Positions 1 through 4,933 of a DNA stretch of 6,390 nt are shown piece by piece. Under the pieces are notes generated by a model that saw only the letters and a list, made by a program, of their open reading frames with translations, did not search any database and was not told where the DNA came from. The first letter of the stretch is position 1; the number at the start of each line of letters is the position of its first letter. This DNA is from Lentimicrobium sp. (GTDB lineage Bacteria; Bacteroidota; Bacteroidia; Bacteroidales; Lentimicrobiaceae): the NCBI GenBank assembly GCA_013336205.1, contig JAAXUD010000175.1, positions 1 through 6,390 on the forward strand, written 5' to 3'. A program made the translations under genes and the position numbers.

Positions 1-225
1 GTAAAAAGAGTAAAAACAGATGCGGATGTTATGCGGTATGATGCAATAACAGAACATCATCACCATTTGTACTGTGCGGTTTCAGACCGGATGGAAGACT
101 ATTTTGATCCTGAACTAGACAATTTGCTTCAGAATTATTTTAATAGGAAGCAGATTCAGGGATTCAATGTAAGCGACATCCGCCTCCAGTTGATGGGCAA
201 CTTTGACGAAAATAAACAATCATAA
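1..225 (+). CDS. Fur-family metalloregulator, C-terminal part (5' truncated)
   Basis: The frame is open from the first base, so the gene begins before the window; 74 codons remain. They cover the end of the metal-binding/dimerisation domain of a Fur/PerR-type repressor, and the winged-helix DNA-binding domain is missing. Visible marks are a run of four histidines (window codons 19-22) followed by Leu-Tyr-Cys, matching the HHDHLIC region of Fur, then a motif like RMEDYFDPEL and an ending GFNVSDIRLQLMGNF typical of the last strand-helix of the family. The usual structural zinc CxxC is not intact: after Cys25 the expected second cysteine is serine (Cys-Ala-Val-Ser), and there is no C-terminal cysteine pair. 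Fur-family proteins repress iron-uptake or peroxide-defence genes; which one this is cannot be told without the N-terminus. The dps gene 22 bases downstream favours a peroxide/iron role. Family assignment is firm, subtype is inference. Confidence 0.85.
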   Translation, partial: VKRVKTDADVMRYDAITEHHHHLYCAVSDRMEDYFDPELDNLLQNYFNRKQIQGFNVSDIRLQLMGNFDENKQS

Positions 226-247
226 ACAAATACATAACTTAAAAAAA

Positions 248-724
248 ATGAAAAAAATGAACAAAATAGGCCTCGACGAGGCTATGTCAGCACAGCTGAT
301 TGACAAATTAAATGACCTGCTTGCGAACTATCAGGTTTTCTATCAGAATGCCCGCGGTTTTCACTGGAACATTAAAGGTGAAAAATTCTTTGAGCTTCAC
401 CTGAAATTTGAAGAATTGTACAATGACCTGCAAATAAAAATAGATGAAATTGCCGAACGTGTTCTAACGCTGGGCGGTACTCCGATTCACTCATTTGCCG
501 GCTACCTGAAGGTGGCAGAAATTAAGCCGATCGAAAATGAGACCAACGGGCCTGTCTGTGTAGGTCATATTTTAGATGCCTTTTCAAAACTGTTGGTAAA
601 AGAACGCGACATCCTCAATCTTTCGGCCGAATTAAATGACGAGGGAACCAATGCAATGGCAAGTGACTATATCCGTGAAAAAGAAAAACTTGTGTGGATG
701 TATTCTGCATTTATGTCCAGGTAA
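248..724 (+). CDS. dps: Dps-family ferritin-like DNA-protection protein
   Basis: Encodes a 158-residue Dps protein, the usual family length. Dps forms a hollow dodecamer that oxidises Fe(II) with hydrogen peroxide and stores ferric mineral, limiting Fenton damage. The inter-subunit ferroxidase site is visible: His39 (in RGFHWNIKG), His51, Glu55, Asp66 and Glu70, with the same spacing as His31/His43/Asp47/Asp58/Glu62 of Listeria innocua Dps; Glu replaces Asp at the third position. The segment GEKFFELHLKFEELYND and the following DEIAERVLTLGG are textbook Dps. There is no long lysine-rich N-terminal tail, so DNA binding by a tail is uncertain. The frame is open back to an ATG at 203, which overlaps the upstream gene, but those 15 residues do not look like Dps. 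I chose ATG 248, preceded by an A-rich leader; ATG 257 is also possible. Probably cotranscribed with the Fur-family gene and controlled by it (inference). Confidence 0.95.
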   Translation: MKKMNKIGLDEAMSAQLIDKLNDLLANYQVFYQNARGFHWNIKGEKFFELHLKFEELYNDLQIKIDEIAERVLTLGGTPIHSFAGYLKVAEIKPIENETNGPVCVGHILDAFSKLLVKERDILNLSAELNDEGTNAMASDYIREKEKLVWMYSAFMSR

Positions 725-766
725 TTAAAATTAAAAATTACCACTTTCTAAAGTCAAACCAAATGA

Positions 767-794
767 TAATTCACGGCAATAATTGCCATAATTA
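767..794 (+). other. short imperfect stem-loop downstream of dps
   Basis: TAATT (767-771) pairs with AATTA (790-794) and GGCAA (775-779) with TTGCC (783-787), around a three-base loop and a small internal loop. It begins 42 bases after the dps stop codon. There is no T-run after it, so it is not a standard terminator, though it could protect the 3' end of the message. The stem is AT-rich and could be chance. Confidence 0.3.
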
Positions 795-800
795 CTGTTC

Positions 801-877
801 AACCGCTAAAACTGATTTTGGCTGGAAGTCTCAACATCGCTTCTACTGATAGGAAAATTGGTTTTAGCATACTGGTT
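801..877 (+). other. long imperfect stem-loop (RNA-type pairing)
   Basis: Bases 805-819 pair with 854-868 over 15 consecutive positions: 13 Watson-Crick and two G-U (813 with 860, 814 with 859). The outer edge is extended by AACC (801-804) pairing with GGTT (874-877) across a five-base bulge. Inside, 823-828 can pair with 840-845 (one G-U) around an 11-base loop. The arms are too diverged to be a perfect inverted repeat in DNA but fit a folded RNA read rightward. Function unknown. Confidence 0.4.
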
Positions 878-927
878 AATGATTAAATGATTCTCACAAG
901 TATTATTGGCATTTATTACCCGATAAC

Positions 928-982
928 AACAGGCGCCTGTTTCTCAGAAATTACCTCAATAGCTGGGAGTCGGGTGTCTGTT
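928..982 (+). other. long imperfect stem-loop containing a 14-bp palindrome
   Basis: Bases 928-947 can pair with 963-982 at 19 of 20 positions, the only mismatch being T940 with T970; five of the pairs are G-U. The loop is 948-962 (15 bases). The left arm itself contains a perfect 14-bp palindrome, AACAGGCGCCTGTT at 928-941, which could instead fold as a small cruciform or be a dimeric protein site. A T6 run follows at 995-1000. It could be a weak transcription terminator, a structured RNA element, or an operator ahead of nfo. The pairing is plain in the sequence; the role is not. Confidence 0.45.
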
Positions 983-1157
983 ACTTGTATTCAATTTTTT
1001 AGTCCCAACGAAACATTTAGAGCCTAAATCGGGTTTATCCGGAAAACAAGAGTGTTATTTAGACAATCTTTTCTTGTTGACTTAAATTTTCACTTCGAGC
1101 CAGATTCCTCTCCGGCAATTTGGGTAGAAAAATCTTTATAATTTACTACAAAGTCCT

Positions 1158-2003
1158 ATGAAATATATCGGAGCCCATGTGAGTGCGGCCGGAGGTGTTG
1201 AGAACGCCCCTGTTAATGCTTCAGCCATTGGAGCCAAAGCCTTTGCCCTGTTTACCAAAAACCAACGGCAATGGATTGCCCCTCCCCTTTCTGAAGCAAG
1301 TATTGCAAAGTTTAAAGAAAACTGTGCTATACATGGGTTCGAGCCCTGGCAGATTCTTCCTCATGACAGTTACCTTATAAATCTGGGGCATCCGGGAAAC
1401 GATGAGTTGGCGAAATCAAGGGCAGCATTTCTTGATGAAATGCAACGCTGTGAACAATTAGGCCTCGACAGACTGAATTTCCACCCGGGTAGCCACCTAA
1501 AGTTAATTTCGCCGGAAGAAAGCCTGAAAATCATTGCCGAATCTATCAACATAACACTGGATAAAACCAAAGGAGTAACTGCCGTAATTGAAAACACTGC
1601 CGGGCAGGGAACTAACCTTGGCCACAACTTTGAGCAGTTAAGTTTTATAATTGACCGTGTTGAAGACAAAAGCCGGGTTGGCGTATGTCTCGACACCTGT
1701 CATACTTTTACCGCCGGTTATGATCTGATAACTCCGGAAGGATATGAAGAAACTTTTAAACAGTTTCACAATACGGTTGGTTTTCAATATTTGCGCGGTA
1801 TCCATTTGAATGACAGTATGAAACCACTGGGCAGTCATGTGGATCGTCACGACAGCATAGGAAAAGGATTTCTGGGGACAGATGTATTTAAAAGATTAAT
1901 GAATGACGCTCGTTTTGACAATATTCCGTTAATACTTGAAACACCCGATGAGGATTTATGGGCCATGGAAATTGAGATTTTGTATGGAATGATACTTCAA
2001 TAA
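1158..2003 (+). CDS. nfo: Endonuclease IV (AP endonuclease, deoxyribonuclease IV)
   Basis: Encodes a complete 281-residue class II AP endonuclease (E. coli Nfo is 285). The enzyme cuts the DNA backbone 5' to abasic sites and removes blocked 3' ends in base-excision repair, using a trinuclear zinc centre in a TIM barrel. All nine metal ligands are present at the same numbers as in E. coli Nfo: His69, His109, Glu145, Asp179, His182, His216, Asp229, His231 and Glu261. Family signatures are visible in [14 protein letters not shown] (66-79), ENTAGQG (145-151), [13 protein letters not shown] (177-189) and the [11 protein letters not shown] region (227-237). The start at 1158 gives the standard [13 protein letters not shown] opening. 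It stands alone between two gaps and is probably its own transcription unit. It shares an oxidative-damage theme with dps upstream, but the gap argues against a shared message. Confidence 0.98.
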   Translation: MKYIGAHVSAAGGVENAPVNASAIGAKAFALFTKNQRQWIAPPLSEASIAKFKENCAIHGFEPWQILPHDSYLINLGHPGNDELAKSRAAFLDEMQRCEQLGLDRLNFHPGSHLKLISPEESLKIIAESINITLDKTKGVTAVIENTAGQGTNLGHNFEQLSFIIDRVEDKSRVGVCLDTCHTFTAGYDLITPEGYEETFKQFHNTVGFQYLRGIHLNDSMKPLGSHVDRHDSIGKGFLGTDVFKRLMNDARFDNIPLILETPDEDLWAMEIEILYGMILQ

Positions 2004-2120
2004 CAAAAAATGGGCATGAAACTCTTCGCCAATAACAAAATCCCTTCAAATTGCTTACTTCCTTTTACTGAGCCTGAGAATTTGAATTCCAACAACTTTC
2101 CAGATTTGCTAAACAAAAAT

Positions 2121-2150
2121 TTGCAATTAAAATTTTTATTAGTATATTCG
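2121..2150 (+). promoter_or_regulatory. Bacteroidota-type promoter for the receiver gene
   Basis: A TTG at 2121-2123 is followed after 19 bases by TATATTCG at 2143-2150. This matches the Bacteroidota primary-sigma pattern (TTG, 19-21 bases, TAnnTTTG) at all positions except one of the TTTG bases. Transcription would start near 2157, giving a leader of roughly 90 bases before the ATG at 2249. The match is by eye, and an AT-rich background raises the chance of coincidence. Confidence 0.45.
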
Positions 2151-2248
2151 TATCCGGCTTATAATAGAATTTTCGATAGAAAAATTGCACAAAAAAAACC
2201 TGGTATTTGAATCTACATATCCTTGCTACTTAACTAAAATCTACTTTC

Positions 2249-2665
2249 ATGGCAGAAATTATTCAAACAGATGGCACACCAAAAGAAGGCAAACTAGTAG
2301 CGCCAGGGTATAAGATTTTAGTCGCCGAAGACGAGGAGTCGAATTTTCGTTATATAGAAAAATTGCTGAAAAAGGCAGGATTTGAATTATTAAGGGCTAA
2401 TAATGGCCTGGAAGCTGTCGAATATGTTGAATTTGACGGTAACATAAATCTTATTCTGATGGATATAAAAATGCCGGTTATGAATGGCGTTGAAGCAACC
2501 CGTGAGATAAAAAAGCTAAAACCGGAGATCCCTATTATTGCCACTACAGCTTTTGCTATCCCTGGCGATCGTGAGGTGTTTCTCAAAGCCGGATGCGATG
2601 ATTATATCCCAAAACCAATCAGGGCTGGTGAGTTGATAGAAATGATATTAAAGCACATTTCCTGA
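2249..2665 (+). CDS. Stand-alone response-regulator receiver (REC) protein
   Basis: A 138-residue protein consisting of a ~20-residue unstructured lead and one CheY-like receiver domain (about 21-137), with no output domain. Phosphorylation residues are all present: acidic pocket Glu27/Asp28 (in VAEDEESN), phospho-acceptor Asp72 (in LILMDIKMP), Thr100 (in IIATTAFAIPGD), and Lys122 (in YIPKPI). The sequence style, especially AEDEESNFRYIEKLL, resembles the receivers at the C-terminus of Bacteroidota hybrid kinases and their free-standing relatives. Such proteins act as phosphorelay intermediates or bind partner proteins, not DNA. The promoter match at 2121-2150 lies upstream and a strong terminator directly follows, so it is probably monocistronic. 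The histidine kinase on the opposite strand converges on it; whether they are partners is unknown. Confidence 0.93.
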   Translation: MAEIIQTDGTPKEGKLVAPGYKILVAEDEESNFRYIEKLLKKAGFELLRANNGLEAVEYVEFDGNINLILMDIKMPVMNGVEATREIKKLKPEIPIIATTAFAIPGDREVFLKAGCDDYIPKPIRAGELIEMILKHIS

Positions 2666-2696
2666 CAAATCAGGCTATTTTTATCATTAAACTCTT

Positions 2697-2727
2697 GCCC
2701 GGCAAATGATACCGGGCTTTTTATTTT
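2697..2727 (+). terminator. Intrinsic terminator after the receiver gene
   Basis: GCCCGG (2697-2702) and CCGGGC (2712-2717) form a 6-bp all-G/C stem with a nine-base loop, followed by a T5-A-T4 tract. It starts 31 bases after the receiver stop codon. The T tract runs into the stop codon of the convergent kinase gene (2726-2728). On the minus strand the stem is not followed by a T-run, so it mainly serves the plus strand. Confidence 0.88.
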
Positions 2728-3889
2728 ATGAAATCCCCACTGGGATTTCTATTCTGAAGGTCGTACCTGCGTCGGCATCTGATTCAAAATTGACGGTTCC
2801 TTTCAGATAATTCGTCGTTAATAATTTAACTGAATAAGTACCAATCCCACGATCCGCGCCTTTTGTTGAAAATGATCTTTGAAAAATCTGGCGTTGAACC
2901 ATTTCTGACATCTGACCCGGATTGTTAACCCAAAACCAAATGGTTGTATTGTTTATCCGGGAACCGATTGTTATCACTGAATCTTTGGGACTCGCCTCCA
3001 GTGCATTTTTAATCAGATTGATTAAAACCCGCTTTAAAAGTTGTGGATCCGTTTCCATTTGAATTGAATGTGAAAATGGATCAACAACAATCCGTTTCCC
3101 TTCTGCTATCTGATGATGAGCCAGATAAGCCGCAACATCGTGAAGTACCTGAACTGAAGAGTAACGTGTTATTTTGATTTGTAAGTCACCGTTTTCAGCT
3201 GCACTAAGTGCTCTTTGGGAAACAATATCTTCGATCAGATCATTACTGGCTTTTTCAGCTATATCAACAAATTCCTGTCTTTCTTCCGGACTTGACACAT
3301 CTTTTATGGCCGATAACAATCCATTCAGCCCTGTGGCTGTATTCAGGACATCATGAAAAAACATGCGCTCCAGCACCCTGCGACGTTTCAGATCACTTAT
3401 ATCTTTAACTGTCAGTATTATATAATTATTATCATTGAACTTAAAAGGTGCCGCATTTATCTGTAAATCGTAAGATACATCAAATCCTTCGGCTTTGGAT
3501 GTGATACGACATTCCTTCATGGATGACATTCCTGTTCTCTGGCATTCCAGAATGGCATTGATTGCCCCGCAATATTTACATGATTTTGTAGTGCCGCAGC
3601 CTCCGGGAGTTTCAGAAGCATGAAGGCAATCCAGCAGTTCTCCGGGCCTTTTACCTAACAAATCCAAAGAGGATAAATCACCTACCAATGCCAGCAAAGC
3701 CTTATTCGAAAAGACAAGCTGACGCTCCTCGTTCAGAATCATGGCCACATCAGGTATTGCATCAGTGATTAAACTAAGCAGCTGGTTACCTGCCAGTACA
3801 TCATATTGCCTGACAATCTCCTCATAGGCTGCTCTGCCAGAGGACGCATATTCAGAATCACCGGTCTTTGATTTATCTATATTTCCCAT
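2726..3889 (-). CDS. PAS-domain sensor histidine kinase with cysteine cluster
   Basis: With the start chosen here (ATG at 3889) the product has 387 residues; the same frame extends to an ATG at 4030 (434 residues). Order: N-terminal lead, PAS-like sensor domain (about 37-168; ITDAIPDVAMILNEERQLVFSN), dimerisation helix with phospho-acceptor His179 in FFHDVLN, then an ATPase domain with N-box Asn295 (INLIKNALEAS), G1 region VNNPGQM, F-box IFQRSFSTKG and G2 RGIGTYSVK. The G1 box has Asn where Asp is usual, as in a group of kinases I recall with similar NP motifs. In the PAS region Cys88, Cys98, Cys104 and Cys107 form a C-x9-C-x5-C-x2-C cluster, possibly binding metal or sensing redox (inference). 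The short form has no membrane segment and would be cytoplasmic. I prefer it because the extra 47 residues are a basic/hydrophobic stretch unlike a kinase lead and overlap a promoter-like site. Partner regulator unknown. Confidence 0.9.
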   Translation of the reverse strand: MGNIDKSKTGDSEYASSGRAAYEEIVRQYDVLAGNQLLSLITDAIPDVAMILNEERQLVFSNKALLALVGDLSSLDLLGKRPGELLDCLHASETPGGCGTTKSCKYCGAINAILECQRTGMSSMKECRITSKAEGFDVSYDLQINAAPFKFNDNNYIILTVKDISDLKRRRVLERMFFHDVLNTATGLNGLLSAIKDVSSPEERQEFVDIAEKASNDLIEDIVSQRALSAAENGDLQIKITRYSSVQVLHDVAAYLAHHQIAEGKRIVVDPFSHSIQMETDPQLLKRVLINLIKNALEASPKDSVITIGSRINNTTIWFWVNNPGQMSEMVQRQIFQRSFSTKGADRGIGTYSVKLLTTNYLKGTVNFESDADAGTTFRIEIPVGIS

Positions 3890-3909
3890 TTTATTACGAA
3901 TCCAGATAG

Positions 3910-3917
3910 CAAATATA
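3910..3917 (-). promoter_or_regulatory. Possible -7 element for the kinase gene
   Basis: Read on the minus strand this is TATATTTG, a perfect match to the Bacteroidota -7 motif TAnnTTTG. It lies 20 bases before the ATG at 3889, so the message would have a very short leader of about 14 bases. A TTG at the proper distance upstream is absent, so this is only half a promoter. If real, it excludes translation from the ATG at 4030 on that transcript. Confidence 0.3.
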
Positions 3918-4024
3918 CTGCTAATCCTTCTATATAATAGCTTTACAGGTTTTGTGAAGCCAACAAACCTTTTTATAAACCTCAATAATACCTTTAGATA
4001 TAGTCTAACGGATGTTATTAAAGC

Positions 4025-4046
4025 GCACATTTTTTATAATATGTGC
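4025..4046. repeat. Inverted repeat GCACAT / ATGTGC
   Basis: GCACAT (4025-4030) and ATGTGC (4041-4046) form a 6-bp perfect inverted repeat around a ten-base AT-only spacer. On the minus strand the right-hand copy contains the alternative ATG start of the kinase frame at 4030. It may be an operator or a hairpin over that start, or a chance match. Confidence 0.35.
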
Positions 4047-4212
4047 AGTTAGGTATACATAAATCCCTGCAATTAAATAAGTACTTTTACAATGAAATTC
4101 CCGCATTGCCTTGAGAAGCCATCAGGCCAATTGAGCTTTTTAGAATGGATTCGTCTTTTGCTACTGATTAATGCACCCTCATGTTGACAATAATTTTACC
4201 TGCATTTGAAAT

Positions 4213-4263
4213 ATCTGATAGCAGACCAAATCAATCTGATGCCGCAGTAAGCTGAGATCAGAT
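4213..4263. repeat. ATCTGAT direct and inverted repeats upstream of SUKH-like gene
   Basis: ATCTGAT occurs at 4213-4219 and 4234-4240 (21 bases start to start, two helical turns), and its reverse complement ATCAGAT at 4257-4263. The second and third copies can form a 7-bp stem, with a further CAG/CTG pairing inside. The third copy ends 51 bases before the ATG at 4315, a plausible place for a regulator binding array or a leader hairpin. Confidence 0.4.
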
Positions 4264-4314
4264 ACATAACCTTCACAAAGCTATTGTTAAGAAAACCATG
4301 TTAATCTTTATTCA

Positions 4315-4746
4315 ATGAAAAATTCAGTAAAAGACCTTCTGAAGAAATATGCAAAAATTGAATTTGCGGAAACATACCAGGCTTGTGATGTCAATATACT
4401 GGAAGAATCCGCTAAACTGCTCATTGATTCAGGGCATGCCTGGGCACCGGAATTAAGCAATTTCTATCTGGAAAGCAATGGTTTTTTCTACAATGGCATA
4501 TATATTTTCTCCATCAGATCAGAAGAAGTTCCTGAAGATTATGATTTGCTTGTTCAGAATGTTCAGTGGAATATTTCAGAAAGGCTGCCCGAATGTGTTC
4601 TGTTTGGCCGTTCTGATGAGGAAGTATATGTTTATAATAAAGCTGAAAAGAAATACCAGATACTGGATTTTACAGGCTGGGATGAGTATTATGCATTTGA
4701 AACGATGGCTGAACTGTTTGAATTTGTTGTTACGGAAAGACGCTGA
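4315..4746 (+). CDS. SUKH-like (SMI1/KNR4, YrhA-type) protein, possible immunity protein
   Basis: A 143-residue acidic, soluble protein without signal peptide or membrane segment. Three blocks recall SUKH/YrhA proteins: APELSNFYLESNGFFYNGI (44-62), the proline-containing approach to an NGF-type turn seen in SMI1/KNR4 folds; VLFGRSDEEVYVYNKAEKKYQ (95-115), like their 'G...D...YVYN....YQ' strands; and a terminal AFETMAELFEFVV helix (127-139). Many bacterial SUKH proteins neutralise polymorphic or contact-dependent toxins; others have no known toxin. No toxin, secretion or Rhs-like gene lies in the window, so this is either an orphan immunity gene or a non-immunity member. It is followed by tandem stop codons (TGA TAG) and converges on the CoA-transferase gene. 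The ATG at 4315 is the first in frame with a sensible product. The family call comes from pattern recognition and is moderate. Confidence 0.68.
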   Translation: MKNSVKDLLKKYAKIEFAETYQACDVNILEESAKLLIDSGHAWAPELSNFYLESNGFFYNGIYIFSIRSEEVPEDYDLLVQNVQWNISERLPECVLFGRSDEEVYVYNKAEKKYQILDFTGWDEYYAFETMAELFEFVVTERR

Positions 4747-4872
4747 TAGTCGGCCGGTACATTTTTCAAATTGAAACAAACAATTATAGAGTCTTCTGTC
4801 AGGTTCTCTACAATTACAGGAAAGGGTTAATCAGCTTATATTCAATACAATACACACCACAATACAACAACA

Positions 4873-4897
4873 AAGCCTGTTGCATTACAACAGGCTT
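4873..4897. terminator. Hairpin terminator between convergent genes
   Basis: AAGCCTGTT (4873-4881) and AACAGGCTT (4889-4897) form a perfect 9-bp stem with a seven-base loop. On the minus strand it is followed by a T-rich stretch (TTTGTTGTTGT), and it lies 36 bases beyond the CoA-transferase stop codon, so it best fits that gene. On the plus strand it is followed by AAATTATT, a poor U-tract, but it could also help end the SUKH-like gene transcript. Confidence 0.75.
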
Positions 4898-4933
4898 AAA
4901 TTATTAAAATCAGATTGTATTTTCCAGTAATCC

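Larger units (their letters stand above)
767..1000 (+). ncRNA. candidate structured RNA between dps and nfo
   Basis: Three consecutive stem-loops followed by a run of six Ts could form one structured plus-strand transcript, either an independent small RNA or the 3' untranslated tail of the fur-dps message. Strand choice rests on G-U pairs: the two long stems contain seven or more G-U pairs in the plus-strand RNA, which become unpaired A/C positions in the complement. The T-run follows the last stem by 12 bases, further than in a normal intrinsic terminator. I recognise no known RNA family and see no promoter, so the boundaries are only those of the folded part. Low confidence. Confidence 0.22.
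725..1157. other. 433-base intergenic gap rich in predicted hairpins
   Basis: No convincing protein-coding frame lies between dps and nfo. The gap contains a chain of potential stem-loops: 767-794, 801-877 and 928-982 (listed separately), and two weaker ones at 1011-1036 (AAAC/GTTT enclosing ATTTAG/CTAAAT) and 1045-1078 (AACAAGA pairing with TCTTGTT). A T6 run lies at 995-1000. No tRNA cloverleaf, riboswitch I know, or clear TTG/TAnnTTTG promoter could be recognised. The promoter of nfo should lie near its right end, but I could not place it. Confidence 0.6.
3890..4314. other. Divergent intergenic region between kinase and SUKH-like gene
   Basis: About 425 bases separate the preferred kinase start and the next plus-strand gene. 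The left third is in frame with the kinase and might encode an N-terminal extension (to 4030), but its residue makeup does not look like a domain. The rest holds a small inverted repeat at 4025-4046 and ATCTGAT repeats at 4213-4263. Promoters for both divergent genes should be here; only a -7-like site at 3910-3917 could be suggested. No RNA gene or further ORF is supported. Confidence 0.6.

Noticed and set aside
203..247. Upstream in-frame ATG that would lengthen Dps by 15 residues
   Set aside because: It overlaps the Fur-family gene by 23 bases, and the added residues (MTKINNHKQIHNLKK) do not resemble Dps; the ATG at 248 gives the normal length.
801..982. Hairpins read as integron attC-like recombination sites
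   Set aside because: The conserved GTTRRRY / RYYYAAC ends are not present at the stem bases, and no integrase or cassette array is nearby.
928..1000. Standard intrinsic terminator for dps
   Set aside because: It begins about 200 bases after the dps stop, has a 15-base loop, and the T-run follows 12 bases after the stem; kept only as a possible weak terminator or RNA fold.
1070..1157. Promoter for nfo (TTG at 1075-1080 region with TAAATTTT or TTTATAATTT)
   Set aside because: No TTG/TAnnTTTG pair has the 19-21 base spacing, so I did not annotate a site.
1370..1850. Minus-strand open frames within nfo
   Set aside because: They are antisense to a fully conserved endonuclease IV and have no family resemblance.
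2010..2210. 66-codon plus-strand open frame just after nfo
   Set aside because: No recognisable domain, a composition like translated AT-rich spacer (many Asn, Lys, Leu), and the best promoter match for the next gene lies inside it.
3174..3408. Plus-strand open frames antisense to the histidine kinase
   Set aside because: The kinase dimerisation region explains this DNA; the frames show no domain features.
4576..4779. Overlapping frames on both strands at the SUKH-like gene
   Set aside because: They are rich in residues typical of out-of-frame reading, and only the 4315-4746 frame gives a protein with family-like blocks.
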